From the NCBI RefSeq assembly GCF_014203595.1, contig NZ_JACHJK010000002.1, positions 248,001 through 312,000 on the forward strand: a stretch of 64,000 nucleotides of DNA, given 5' to 3'. This DNA is from Streptomyces echinatus (lineage in GTDB: Bacteria > Actinomycetota > Actinomycetes > Streptomycetales > Streptomycetaceae). Positions 1 to 10,242 of the stretch are shown here, piece after piece; within the stretch, counting starts at the first letter, position 1; each line of letters begins with the position of its first letter. A program made the translations under genes and the position numbers. The notes beneath the pieces were generated by a model. The model did no database searches and had not been told where the DNA came from. It worked only from the letters and a program-made list of their open reading frames with translations.

Positions 1-224
1 CGTCCAGCAGACCGACGATCGCGACGACGTCCAGGGCCAGCGCGGCTCCCGCGACGACGACCGGGGCCGGCGCGGCTCCGTCCCGGGGCGTGATGGGCGG
101 TCTCGGCGGCGCCGCCCGCGACTACGGCCCCCTGACCCTGGGCGTCGGCGCGGCCCTGGTCGGCGCCGGGGTCGTGGCCACGGGCTGGGTCCTGCGCCGC
201 CGCTCGAAGCCGTACCGGCTCTGA
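1..224 (+). CDS. C-terminal fragment of a membrane-anchored protein
   Basis: The 5' part lies outside the window; reading begins in frame at base 3 and ends with TGA at 222-224. About 73 residues remain. They start with a Ser/Thr/Ala/Pro-rich stretch, then a Gly-rich hinge, a single hydrophobic segment of about 20 residues (GVGAALVGAGVVATGWVL) and a basic tail ending RRRSKPYRL. This is the usual end of a secreted Streptomyces protein held by a C-terminal membrane helix with its basic tail in the cytoplasm. There is no LPXTG or LAXTG motif in the visible part, so sortase anchoring is not supported. The function of the missing N-terminal domain cannot be deduced. Confidence 0.7.
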   Translation, partial: SSRPTIATTSRASAAPATTTGAGAAPSRGVMGGLGGAARDYGPLTLGVGAALVGAGVVATGWVLRRRSKPYRL

Positions 225-237
225 GCGTCCGTAGCGG

Positions 238-287
238 TTCAGGGGCGGACCACCACCGGCAGTTCAGTGGCGGACCACCACCGGCAC
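238..287. repeat. 25-bp direct repeat, two copies
   Basis: Two adjacent 25-bp units (238-262 and 263-287) differ at only two positions and share the core GGCGGACCACCACCGGCA. They lie just after the stop codon of the upstream gene. There is no hairpin, so this looks like a simple tandem duplication. Confidence 0.8.
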
Positions 288-390
288 CGGAGCGGACGTA
301 CGGCCCCCGAAGGGGGAGGTACCGGCTCCGGTGCCTGCGCGCCGATGCCGATGCCGAGGCGGCGTAGGGCTCCTGCGCCTGCGTACCGGA

Positions 391-966
391 TCAGCGCGCG
401 TCGTCCGCTCCGCTCCCGTTCCCGTCCGCCCCGGGCAGTTCGCCGAACTCCGTCAGGGCGTGGGTCAGCCACTGGGTCCAGAAGGTCTCCAGGTCGATCC
501 CCGCCCGCAGGACCAGGTGACGCAAGCGGTCCTGCGGGGCGTCCCGGTCCGGCGGGAAGTCCCGCTCCTCGATCTCCCGGTACTTCGCCAGCTGCCGCCG
601 GTGCAGCTCCAGATGACGGCTCAGGTCGGACTCCAGGCCCTCCGTGCCGACCACGGCCGCCGCGCGCAGCCGCAGCAGGAGCGGGTCCCGCATGGTCTTC
701 GGGTCCTGCGCGGCGGCGGTCCAGCGGGCCAGTTCGGCGCGGCCCGCGGGCAGGACCTCGTAGCTCTTCTTCTGCCCACGGGCCGGCTGCTCGGCCGGCA
801 GCGTGCGGATGAAGCCCTCGGCCTCCAGTTTCCCCAGCTCGCGATAGATCTGCTGGTGCGTCGCGGACCAGAAGTAGCCGATCGACTTGTCGAACCGGCG
901 GGTCAGCTCCAGTCCCGACGACGGCTTTTCCAGCAGGGCGGTGAGAATCGCGTGCGGGAGTGACAT
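391..966 (-). CDS. PadR family transcriptional regulator
   Basis: A protein of 191 residues. The N-terminal winged helix (about residues 1-85, beginning MSLPHAILTALLEKPSSGLEL) is a clear PadR domain. The C-terminal half is a Vir-type helical dimerisation domain rich in Arg, Glu and Leu. The start has an AGGATGAG ribosome site. The gene follows the FadH-like oxidoreductase by 46 bp on the same strand, so the two probably form one transcript and the regulator may control the operon through the palindromes upstream of fadH. A second PadR protein of the same architecture lies at 17346-17948. PadR proteins usually respond to aromatic or drug-like small molecules; the ligand here is unknown. Confidence 0.9.
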   Translation of the reverse strand: MSLPHAILTALLEKPSSGLELTRRFDKSIGYFWSATHQQIYRELGKLEAEGFIRTLPAEQPARGQKKSYEVLPAGRAELARWTAAAQDPKTMRDPLLLRLRAAAVVGTEGLESDLSRHLELHRRQLAKYREIEERDFPPDRDAPQDRLRHLVLRAGIDLETFWTQWLTHALTEFGELPGADGNGSGADDAR

Positions 967-1012
967 GGGCTCATCCTAGGGAGGGGCTCGTCCCGGGGAC
1001 GGGCCCCGGCCG

Positions 1013-3082
<2,070 letters not shown>

Positions 3083-3085
3083 TTA

Positions 3086-3099
3086 TGCAACTAGTTGCA
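3086..3099. promoter_or_regulatory. 14-bp perfect palindrome, probable operator
   Basis: TGCAACTAGTTGCA is a perfect palindrome in the divergent fadH/tautomerase intergenic region, 58 bp before fadH. Its right half (AACTAGTTGCAC) recurs upstream of the MarR gene at 39868. A second ACTAGT-containing stretch lies at about 3136. Both the local PadR and a MarR protein are plausible binders. Confidence 0.6.
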
Positions 3100-3189
3100 C
3101 AACCGCCGGGGGGTGACTCCAGCCACTCTGTAACTACTAGTATGTACACTCAGTTGAGCCCGAACAGCCGCCTGGAAGGACGCCCTGCC

Positions 3190-3612
3190 ATGCCCTTCGT
3201 CCGCATCGACACTCTCGGTACCGACCCCGCCCGTCTCGACGCGCTCGGCCAGGCCGTCCAGGACGCGCTCGTGGAGAGCCTCGGCATCCCGCCCGAGGAC
3301 CGCTTCCAGGTGCTGACCGGCCACGACGGCGTGACCGGCACCCTGCGCCACGGCGACTACCCCGGCATCCACCGCGACGACTCGCTGGTGTTCGTCGCGA
3401 TCACCCTGCGGGCCGGACGCGACGCGGACCTCAAGCGGGCGATGTACCGGCGGATCGCCGAGCTGGTGCACGAGCGCACGGGCACCGAGCCGCGCAACGT
3501 CTTCGTCACCCTGACCGAGAACGGTTCCGCCGACTGGTCCTTCGGCCACGGGCTGGCACAGTACGCCCCGGCCGACGGCGAGCCGGCCGGGGCGCTGCCC
3601 GAAAGGCCCTAG
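3190..3612 (+). CDS. Tautomerase family protein
   Basis: A 140-residue protein. The chosen start puts Pro directly after Met (MPFVRIDTLG), as needed for the catalytic N-terminal proline of the 4-oxalocrotonate tautomerase superfamily, and it has a GGAAGGA ribosome site. A 48-residue upstream extension is open but would bury Pro1, so I reject it. The length is that of the double-length tautomerase members rather than the 62-residue 4-OT. The gene is divergent from fadH across a region with palindromes, so co-regulation with that oxidoreductase is likely. The substrate is unknown; keto-enol isomerisation of an aromatic-ring-cleavage intermediate is the family precedent. Confidence 0.85.
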   Translation: MPFVRIDTLGTDPARLDALGQAVQDALVESLGIPPEDRFQVLTGHDGVTGTLRHGDYPGIHRDDSLVFVAITLRAGRDADLKRAMYRRIAELVHERTGTEPRNVFVTLTENGSADWSFGHGLAQYAPADGEPAGALPERP

Positions 3613-3628
3613 GCCTCTCGTTCGCGGT

Positions 3629-4003
3629 TCAGCGGCTTTCCAGGCGCAGGTGCAGGTCCCGCTCCTGGTCGCCGGAGGCCGTGCAGGTCTCCTGCACGGT
3701 GAACATCGAGTCCAGGGTGTGGCGGAACCGTTCCACCGCCCAGTAGCTGCCCTGGACGTCCGCCTGGACGGGCGAGTCGAGGTGGACCGGCGGGCAGCCG
3801 GGCCCTCGGGCGTCCGCCACGTCATAGGTGCCGAGCCACACCATCGGACGGGTCTCGTGGAGCTGCTGGGGCACTTCCTCGGGAGCCCGGTCGGAGGCGA
3901 AGCAGGCGCTGAGCGCTTCGAAGACGAGCCGGGCGTCGTCCTTGGAATATCCGCTGATCTCCACCGAGACGGTTTCCGGATGCGACCGCTCCGTGTCTGC
4001 CAT
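3629..4003 (-). CDS. Hypothetical protein, 124 residues
   Basis: An acidic soluble protein with no signal peptide or membrane segment. The start has an AAAGGAG site 6 bases upstream, which supports it over the longer reading to 4237. Visible features are a conserved-looking aromatic/His-rich centre (PMVWLGTYDVADARG) and a second Trp-containing block (GSYWAVERFRHTLDSMFTVQE). I do not recognise the family. It converges on the tautomerase gene with a 16-bp gap, and the nearest codirectional gene is the secreted protein upstream (start at 5075) across a hairpin-rich gap. Confidence 0.7.
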   Translation of the reverse strand: MADTERSHPETVSVEISGYSKDDARLVFEALSACFASDRAPEEVPQQLHETRPMVWLGTYDVADARGPGCPPVHLDSPVQADVQGSYWAVERFRHTLDSMFTVQETCTASGDQERDLHLRLESR

Positions 4004-4114
4004 GATCGCTCCTTTCGTGGCCGCGCTGCGGTGGAACGGGGGTACCCCGCCGAACCGCGTCCATCCCCAGCAAAGCACCACCGGACGCCGCGCACACCTC
4101 AGCCGCACGCGATC

Positions 4115-4173
4115 CGCGGCCTTCGGCCGCGCTCGCGGGCCCGGGCCTCGCGCGGCCGTTCCGGCCGTGCGCG
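4115..4173 (-). terminator. Two tandem GC-rich hairpins, probable terminator
   Basis: The first stem is CGCGGCC/GGCCGCG (4115-4131, 3-base loop) and the second is GCGCGGCC paired imperfectly with GGCCGTGCGC (4150-4172). They lie just after the stop of the secreted protein gene at 4194. There is no U-tract, as is common in Streptomyces. Confidence 0.55.
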
Positions 4174-4193
4174 TGCCCGCTCCCGGCCGGCCC

Positions 4194-5075
4194 TCAGCCA
4201 CGCGAGAACTTGTACGTCTTGCTGTCCGTGAGCACACAGAAGCCGGGGGACACCACGATCACGCGCAGGATGCCGCTGCGGCGGTCGTAGTCGATGCCCT
4301 CCGCCTCGAAGGCGCCCGAGCAGGAGCTGCGCAGCGGCAGCTGACGCAGGGCGGTGACGTGCCCGGAGACGTCCGCCGTGCCGTTCGGCGCGGCCGAGAG
4401 GTCGATCTGGAGCAGCGGCTTGGTGAGGCCGAAGAGGCTGCCCTCGGGGTCGTCCGAGGAGCACAGGAGGGTGGCCGGGCCGGAGAAGTCGCAGCCCTGG
4501 ACGTCGCGGACCGCGTGGTCCAGGCGGACGGCCGAGACCTGCGGGAGGTTCGCCGAGGGGGAGGTGGACGGGTTGACGCCCGGGGTCGGGAAGACCAGCA
4601 GGCGGGTCATCGTGCCCCACTCGCCGGACAGCATCCACTGGCCGTCGGGCGAGACGGCGGCCCAGGAGTTGTTCAGCGCCTCGCCCGCGCCGAGCGTGTG
4701 GACGTACTCCGACCAGGCGCCGCCGGGCGCCTGCACGCGGTACATCTTCGAGTTGCCGGAGTCCCGCTGGTAGGGCTCGATGTAGTAGCCGTTGTACGAG
4801 GCGTCGGGGTCGCCGACGTGGTTCCAGCCGCGGCTGGAGACGCCGAAGGGGATCGTGCCGATGCCGGTGTACCGGTTGGGGCTGTTCGCCGGGACCTCCA
4901 CCGAGGCCAGGCCCTGGCTCTCGGTCAGCGGGTCGGCGCGGTCGGAGCCGGTCTCCGTCCAGGTGCCGGCCGCGCCGGCGGGCGGGGCCGCGGCGAGGGA
5001 CACGACTGCGGCGGTGGCGAGGGTGACGAGTCCGGCGAGGACTGCGTGACAACGTTGCCGGGTGGACGCGGGCAT
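4194..5075 (-). CDS. Secreted protein of unknown function
   Basis: A 293-residue protein with a clear Sec signal peptide: a basic start (MPASTRQR), a hydrophobic core to about residue 30, and an Ala-rich cleavage site near AGA/AGTW. The mature part has repeated Trp/Gly/Asp motifs (SPDGQWMLSGEWGTM) and four cysteines that could pair (CDFSG, LLCSS, SSCSG, FCVL). This is consistent with a beta-propeller-like extracellular domain, but I do not recognise a named family. Longer readings to 5186 lack support. It is divergent from the SpoIIE phosphatase gene across 334 bp. Confidence 0.75.
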   Translation of the reverse strand: MPASTRQRCHAVLAGLVTLATAAVVSLAAAPPAGAAGTWTETGSDRADPLTESQGLASVEVPANSPNRYTGIGTIPFGVSSRGWNHVGDPDASYNGYYIEPYQRDSGNSKMYRVQAPGGAWSEYVHTLGAGEALNNSWAAVSPDGQWMLSGEWGTMTRLLVFPTPGVNPSTSPSANLPQVSAVRLDHAVRDVQGCDFSGPATLLCSSDDPEGSLFGLTKPLLQIDLSAAPNGTADVSGHVTALRQLPLRSSCSGAFEAEGIDYDRRSGILRVIVVSPGFCVLTDSKTYKFSRG

Positions 5076-5409
5076 GGCGGACTCCTCGAAGGGGTGGTGA
5101 GTACGCGGGGTGCGCGGGCGGGGACACTCGGTCGGCGGACAGTCTGGCGTGGCGCGATAGTCATGTACAGGCCAATGCAGCAACATGAGCGTGAACTCTC
5201 ACGGTCCGCGGGACGGCGCTGTACGGTCTCGGCAGGAGCCCCCGCGGCGCCCCACCGGCGCGGCGACTTCGGCGACGCCCGCGGCCGTGTTGAGAGATGG
5301 TGGAGACAGACGGCGAAGGCGTCGGAGAGTCGGGTGTGAGCGCGATAGAACAAGGGGAGTCGGCACGGGGGACGACGTGCCGTGCGAACGGGCGAAGGCG
5401 GTGCGTGGC
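5076..5409. other. Divergent promoter region
   Basis: This 334-bp gap separates the divergent secreted-protein and SpoIIE-phosphatase genes and must hold both promoters. Bases 5150-5200 are AT-richer than their surroundings. The phosphatase reading frame is open back to 5185, but the Arg/Pro-rich composition of that stretch suggests it is not translated. I see no clear palindrome. Confidence 0.5.
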
Positions 5410-7488
5410 ATGAGTGCAGCCGAGGCTCCGGTGGCGGAGAGCGGCGAGCCGGCGCGCGGTCCGGTGCGTCCCAGCGGCCTGCTCGACGTGCTGCGCGTGG
5501 CGTCGGTGGTGCTGGACACCGACGGCCGGATCGTGCTGTGGAGCCCGCAGGCGGAGGAGCTCTTCGGGTACACCGCGCAGGAGGCCCTCGGCCAGTACGC
5601 CGCCCGGCTGATGGTGCACGAACGGCACATCCAGCAGGTCGGCAAGCTCTTCGCCGACGTGATGCGCACCGGGCAGAGCTGGGCCGGCGGCTTCCCGGTG
5701 CGGCACAAGGACGGCACGACCCGTCTGGTGGAGTTCCGCAACATGCGGCTGCTGGACGACCGGGGCGACGTCTACGCGCTCGGGCTGGCCGCCGACCAGT
5801 CGACCGTACGGCGGCTGGAGCAGGACGTGGCGCTGTCCGAGCGGATGGTGCAGCAGTCCCCGATCGGCTACGCCGTGCTCGACACCGACGTGCGGTTCGT
5901 CTCCGTCAATCCGGCCCTGGAGAGGATCAACGGCGTGCCGGCCGCCGACCACGTGGGCAGATCGCTGCCCGAGGTGCTGCCGCTGCTGAACGCCCAGGCG
6001 CTGGAGGCGGCAGCCCGGGGGGTGCTGGAGACGGGGGTGCCGCTGATCGGCGGCACGCTCGTCGGCCGTACCCCGGCCGACCCGGACCGGGACCACACCT
6101 GGTCGCACTCGATGTACCGGCTGGAGGACGTCCTCGGCAACGTGCTCGGGGTGGCCGTGTCGCTGGTCGACATCACCGAGCAGCACCGGGCCTCCGTGGA
6201 GGCGGAGGCCGCGCGGCGCCGGCTCGCGGTCATCGCCGACGCCTCCGCCCGGATCGGCACGACGCTGGAACTGGAACGCACCGCCTCCGAGCTGGCCGAG
6301 GTCGCCGTGCCGGAACTGGCGGACGTGGCGGCCGTGGACCTGCTGGACGCGGTGGTCGAGGGCCGGCCCAGCACGCTGGGCCCCTCGGAGTCCGCGGTGA
6401 TCCGGGCGCTCGCCCTGCGCCCGGAGGAGGGCTCGGACGCCGTACGGGCCGCCGACACGCCCGGCCAGATCGCCCGGTACGCGCCCGACCGTCTGGTCAC
6501 CGAGTGCGTGCGCACCGGCGAGGCGGTGCTGGTGCCGCAGGTGAAGGACGAGGACCTGCCGCGCATCGCCCGCTCCGCCGAGGCGGCGGTGCTGCTCGGC
6601 CGGGCGGGTCTGCACTCGTACCTCGCGGTGCCGCTGATCGCGCGCGGCCAGGTGCTGGGCGCGCTCGATCTCAAGCGCACCCGCAACCCGGCCCCCTTCG
6701 ACGAGGACGACGTCCTGCTGGCGCGCGAGCTGGCCGCCCGGGCGGCCGTGCAGATCGACAACGCGCGCTGGTACCAGAACGCCCGCAACACCGCGCTCAC
6801 GCTGCAGCGCAGCCTGCTGCCCAGTCATCCTCCGGTCACCACGGGTCTGGAGGTGGCCTCCCGCTACCAGCCGGCCGGCGCCACCAGCGAGGTCGGCGGC
6901 GACTGGTTCGACGTCATTCCGCTGGAGGGGGACAAGACCGCGCTCGTCGTCGGTGACGTGATGGGCAGTGGGGTCAGCGCGGCCGCCACGATGGGCCGGC
7001 TGCGCACCGCTACGACCACCCTGGCCGCCCTCGACCTCGATCCGGCCCGGCTGCTGGAGCACCTGGACAAGACGACCTCGGCCCTGGACCACTCCATCGC
7101 GACCTGCGTCTACGCCGTCCACGACCCGCATCTGCGCCAGTGCCGGATCGCCAACGCGGGCCATCTGCCCCCGGCCCGGGTACGGCCCGGCCGCCCGCCG
7201 GAACTGCTCGACCTGCCGACCGGCGTGCCGCTGGGGGTGGGCGGGGTCGGCTTCCTCACCGTCACGGTCGACTTCGAACCCGGCGACGAGCTGGTGTTCT
7301 ACACCGACGGGCTGGTGGAGACCCGCCGCCATTCGCTGGACGAGCGCCTGGCCTTCCTGCTGTCGCTGCTCGACGACCCCGCCCGCCCCCTGGAGGATGT
7401 CTGCGACCACCTCCTGCGCACGCTGCACCACCCGGACAACCACGACGACGTGGCCCTGCTCATCGCCCGGGCGCAGCACCTGCCGTAG
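5410..7488 (+). CDS. PAS-PAS-GAF-SpoIIE serine/threonine phosphatase
   Basis: A 692-residue signalling protein. Two PAS domains (about 25-130 and 145-265; the first has VVLDTDGRIVLWSPQAEELFG), a GAF domain (about 275-455) and a C-terminal PP2C/SpoIIE domain (about 480-690). The PP2C part has EVGGDWFDVIPL, the metal-binding VVGDVMGSG and the terminal DDVALL. Such proteins dephosphorylate anti-anti-sigma factors and so release sigma-B-type factors; many are found in Streptomyces. It lacks an anti-sigma kinase (HATPase) domain and any membrane segment. The ATG at 5410 has a poor ribosome site; an in-frame GTG at 5377 with upstream ACGGGGGAC is a real alternative. Confidence 0.9.
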   Translation: MSAAEAPVAESGEPARGPVRPSGLLDVLRVASVVLDTDGRIVLWSPQAEELFGYTAQEALGQYAARLMVHERHIQQVGKLFADVMRTGQSWAGGFPVRHKDGTTRLVEFRNMRLLDDRGDVYALGLAADQSTVRRLEQDVALSERMVQQSPIGYAVLDTDVRFVSVNPALERINGVPAADHVGRSLPEVLPLLNAQALEAAARGVLETGVPLIGGTLVGRTPADPDRDHTWSHSMYRLEDVLGNVLGVAVSLVDITEQHRASVEAEAARRRLAVIADASARIGTTLELERTASELAEVAVPELADVAAVDLLDAVVEGRPSTLGPSESAVIRALALRPEEGSDAVRAADTPGQIARYAPDRLVTECVRTGEAVLVPQVKDEDLPRIARSAEAAVLLGRAGLHSYLAVPLIARGQVLGALDLKRTRNPAPFDEDDVLLARELAARAAVQIDNARWYQNARNTALTLQRSLLPSHPPVTTGLEVASRYQPAGATSEVGGDWFDVIPLEGDKTALVVGDVMGSGVSAAATMGRLRTATTTLAALDLDPARLLEHLDKTTSALDHSIATCVYAVHDPHLRQCRIANAGHLPPARVRPGRPPELLDLPTGVPLGVGGVGFLTVTVDFEPGDELVFYTDGLVETRRHSLDERLAFLLSLLDDPARPLEDVCDHLLRTLHHPDNHDDVALLIARAQHLP

Positions 7489-7507
7489 TCGCCGCGCGCG
7501 CCCGGGT

Positions 7508-8299
7508 TCACGGCGAGGGCCGTACGCCGATCACGACATGGGCGTGCAGCTCGTGCGACACCGCCAGACGGGTCGTCAGGCCCGCGGCGGTGAACGTCTC
7601 CACGGCCGCCCGGGCCTGGCGTTCGCTGGTCTCGGTCAGCAGGCAGCCGCCGGGGGCCAGCCAGTCGGTGGCCCCGGCGGCCACCCGGCGCAGCACGTCG
7701 AGGCCGTCGGCGCCGCCGTCCAGCGCGACCAGCGGCTCGTGGTCGCGGGCCTCCGCCGGGAGCAGGGCCACTTCGGCGGTGGGGACGTAGGGCACGTTGG
7801 CCGTCAGGACGCCCACACGGCCGCGCAGGGCCGGGGGCAGGGCCTCGTACAGGTCGCCCTGGTGGGTCCGGCCGCCGAAGGCGGCGAGGTTGCGGCGGGC
7901 ACAGCGCACGGCGGCCGGGTCGATGTCGGCGGCGTGCACCTCGGCGCCGTCCAGGGCATGGGCGAGGGCCGCGCCGAGCGCGCCGGAACCGCAGCACAGG
8001 TCGACGACGACGGTCGCGTGCGGCGCCGCCGCCAGCGCCTGGTCGACCAGGAACTCGGTACGACGGCGGGGGACGAACACCCCTTGTTCCACGGTGACGC
8101 GCAGCCCGTGGAACTCGGCCCAGCCGAGGACCTGTTCGAGCGGCAGTCCGGCGGCGCGCCGGTCCACCATGCCGGCCGCCTCCTCGGGGGTACGGGCGGT
8201 GGCGAGGATCAACTCGGCCTCGTCCTCGGCGAAGACGCAGCCCGCGGCGCGCAGCACGGAGACGATCGCGGGCAAGGTGAGCGGTGCGGGAGCGGGCAT
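7508..8299 (-). CDS. PrmC/HemK-like N5-glutamine methyltransferase
   Basis: A 263-residue Rossmann methyltransferase. The SAM-binding motif is VVDLCCGSGALGAAL (about 98-112), preceded by the PrmC-type GVFVPRRRTEFLVDQAL. The catalytic NPPY of the family is NVPY here (168-171). Release-factor methyltransferase PrmC normally lies next to prfA; this copy does not, and it belongs to the shorter putative N5-glutamine methyltransferase group in actinobacteria, so its substrate may not be a release factor. The start at MPAPAPL removes an unsupported 26-residue Arg/Ser-rich extension. It converges on the phosphatase gene with a 19-bp gap. Confidence 0.82.
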   Translation of the reverse strand: MPAPAPLTLPAIVSVLRAAGCVFAEDEAELILATARTPEEAAGMVDRRAAGLPLEQVLGWAEFHGLRVTVEQGVFVPRRRTEFLVDQALAAAPHATVVVDLCCGSGALGAALAHALDGAEVHAADIDPAAVRCARRNLAAFGGRTHQGDLYEALPPALRGRVGVLTANVPYVPTAEVALLPAEARDHEPLVALDGGADGLDVLRRVAAGATDWLAPGGCLLTETSERQARAAVETFTAAGLTTRLAVSHELHAHVVIGVRPSP

Positions 8300-8651
8300 G
8301 GAAGCCGAAGCCTTTCGGGAGCGCGAGAACGTCAGGGCGCTCCCGCGGTCACCGCTGCCGGTGTACCGCGTCGTCACGAGAAGAGAGCACCCCGGCCGAC
8401 ACAGCGGTGATGGTTCCCACCTCCTCGCACAGGGGCCGCGAACGTCCGCGGCCGCTCGGGCACTTTACCCCACGGCCCGGGCCGCCGGTGATCCGCCCGA
8501 GGGCGGCACTCGGTCCCGTCGCCCGGGCCGTTCGGCGCCGCGCCGCCCTGGTGGGCGTTCCGGTCCGGGGTGCCGCCGCGCCGGCCACGGCGTGACGGCC
8601 GGCCGGCGAACCGGCCCCCGTGCACGCCGAGTCGGGATGCCGGCGCAGGCT
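8300..8651. other. Non-coding gap, nothing recognised
   Basis: 352 bp of GC-rich sequence between two minus-strand genes. Several short inverted repeats (for example CGCGAACGTCCGCG near 8438) are present, but there is no ORF with a ribosome site and no recognisable RNA motif. Confidence 0.5.
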
Positions 8652-9713
8652 TCAGACGGCGACCGTCTCCTCCAGCTCCTCCTCCGCCTCCTCCGTGGCG
8701 GCCGGCCGGGCGTCGCGCTCGGGCTCGGGCCGGGGCCGGGCGGCCGCCCGGTGGGGGCGGCCGGTGCGCTCGTAGAGGGCGGCGGCCGCGGTCAGCACGG
8801 CGCCGGCCAGCAGCCACACCGCGAGGGTCCACACGTGCCGGGCGAGGCCGTCGCCGTCGAAGTACAGCAGGCTGCGCAGGCCCTCGACGAAGCCGGCACC
8901 GTTCCAGAAGGCGTGCAGGGTGCCGAAGAACCCGTTCTGCAGCTCGGGCCGGAACAACCCGCCGGAACTGGTGAAGTTCAGCATCACGAACAGCACCATC
9001 ATGGTCAGGGTGGTCCACCGCTTCAGGAACGTGTGGAGGCCGACGCCGACGACGAGGATGCCCGCCGAGTACAGCCAGGCCATGCCCCACACGCCCGCGA
9101 GGTCGTGGTGGGCGAGGTGGAACACCGGCCCGGCGAGCACCGCGCCGATGCCGCTCACCACCGCGGCGACGCCGACGGCGAGCAGCGCCCGGACCCGCAT
9201 CGCGAGACCCGCACCCGCGGCGCCGAGCGCGGCGACCGAGGCGTAGGAACCGATGCTGACCGCGATCAGCAGGAAGAACAGGCCCTGCCCGGTGGGGTCG
9301 TCGGCGACCGGCTCGGCGACGTCGGTGACCGTCAGCGGCAGGCCCTCGGCGGCGGCGACGGGCGTGAACACCTTCTCCACGGCCGTGGCGCCCATGTCGG
9401 AGGCGGCGCTCGCCACCAGCAGTTCGGGGGCGCGGGTGCTCGGCACATAGGCGCCGGTCACCTCGCGGGACCTGAGCAGGCCGACGGCGTCCGCGCGGGT
9501 GGCCACCGTACGGACGTCGAGCCGGTCCCCCGCGGTGTCCTTGACCGTCTGTGCGAAAACCTTGGCCTTCGGGGCGCTGCCGACGACGGCGACCGGCAGG
9601 TGGTGCGGCTCGGGGGTGACGAACGCCCCCATGTAGGCGAGCCCCATGCCCAGGCACATCAGCAGCGGGGTGATCAGGTGCATGAGCACATGGCGCAGTG
9701 CCGGTGACCTCAT
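8652..9713 (-). CDS. ABC-2/YhgE-type multi-pass membrane protein
   Basis: A 353-residue membrane protein. One N-terminal helix (residues about 8-32) is followed by a large external domain (about 33-170, PHHLPVAVVG and a SGATEK-like region), then five or six helices (about 170-330) and a Glu-rich cytoplasmic tail. This is the topology of YhgE/Pip and ABC-2-type permeases. No ATPase gene is adjacent. A GGAGGG site lies 9 bases before ATG at 9713. The gene is divergent from a MarR regulator across an 84-bp region with three operator half-sites, so it is probably the regulator's target, perhaps an efflux or envelope-stress component. Confidence 0.75.
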   Translation of the reverse strand: MRSPALRHVLMHLITPLLMCLGMGLAYMGAFVTPEPHHLPVAVVGSAPKAKVFAQTVKDTAGDRLDVRTVATRADAVGLLRSREVTGAYVPSTRAPELLVASAASDMGATAVEKVFTPVAAAEGLPLTVTDVAEPVADDPTGQGLFFLLIAVSIGSYASVAALGAAGAGLAMRVRALLAVGVAAVVSGIGAVLAGPVFHLAHHDLAGVWGMAWLYSAGILVVGVGLHTFLKRWTTLTMMVLFVMLNFTSSGGLFRPELQNGFFGTLHAFWNGAGFVEGLRSLLYFDGDGLARHVWTLAVWLLAGAVLTAAAALYERTGRPHRAAARPRPEPERDARPAATEEAEEELEETVAV

Positions 9714-9739
9714 CGTGCGCGGCCCTCCAAAGGTTGGCT

Positions 9740-9774
9740 TATACAACTCTCACTTCAAGTTGTACTATACAACT
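9740..9774. promoter_or_regulatory. MarR operator with three TACAACT half-sites
   Basis: The heptamer TACAACT occurs at 9742-9748 and 9768-9774, and inverted (AGTTGTA) at 9758-9764. Both direct copies are preceded by TA, giving TATACAACT. The block fills the short divergent region between the membrane protein and the MarR gene. Confidence 0.65.
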
Positions 9775-9797
9775 ACACCGTCGGAGGAGGAATTCCC

Positions 9798-10238
9798 GTG
9801 AGCGCAGCGGAGTCGGCCGTCGAGACGATCCAGCGCGAGATGACCATCTTCGCGCGCCGGGCCCGCGCCTCGGCGGGCCGCATGCACCCCGAGCTGTCCC
9901 TGGTGTCGTACACCCTGCTCGGCCATCTGGAGGAGCGCGGCGGCTGCCGGGCCACGGACCTGGCGGCCCACTACGCCCTGGACAAGTCCACGGTGAGCCG
10001 CCAGGTGGGGACGCTGGAGCGGGCGGGCCTGATCGAGCGCCGGGTGGACCCGGAGGACCACCGGGTGCAGGTTCTGCACCTGACGGAGGCAGGGGAGGAG
10101 ATCCTCGCCCAGGTCACCCGCAGCCGCCGGGCCGCCTTCCGGGAGCGGCTCGCGGACTGGCCCGCGGACGACCTGGTGCGGTTCGCCGCCTACCTGGAGC
10201 GGTACAACGCGGGGCCGGCTGGCGCCGACACGGAGTGA
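9798..10238 (+). CDS. MarR family transcriptional regulator
   Basis: A 146-residue regulator with a GTG start after GGAGGAGG. The winged helix-turn-helix is about residues 30-105: GCRATDLAAHYALDKSTVSRQVGTLERAGLIER then the wing VDPEDHRVQVLHLTEAGE. The helices at both ends provide the dimer interface. It is divergent from the ABC-2-type membrane protein and very probably represses it and itself through the half-sites between them. It ends 4 bp from the convergent acetyltransferase gene. Confidence 0.92.
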   Translation: MSAAESAVETIQREMTIFARRARASAGRMHPELSLVSYTLLGHLEERGGCRATDLAAHYALDKSTVSRQVGTLERAGLIERRVDPEDHRVQVLHLTEAGEEILAQVTRSRRAAFRERLADWPADDLVRFAAYLERYNAGPAGADTE

Positions 10239-10242
10239 GGGC

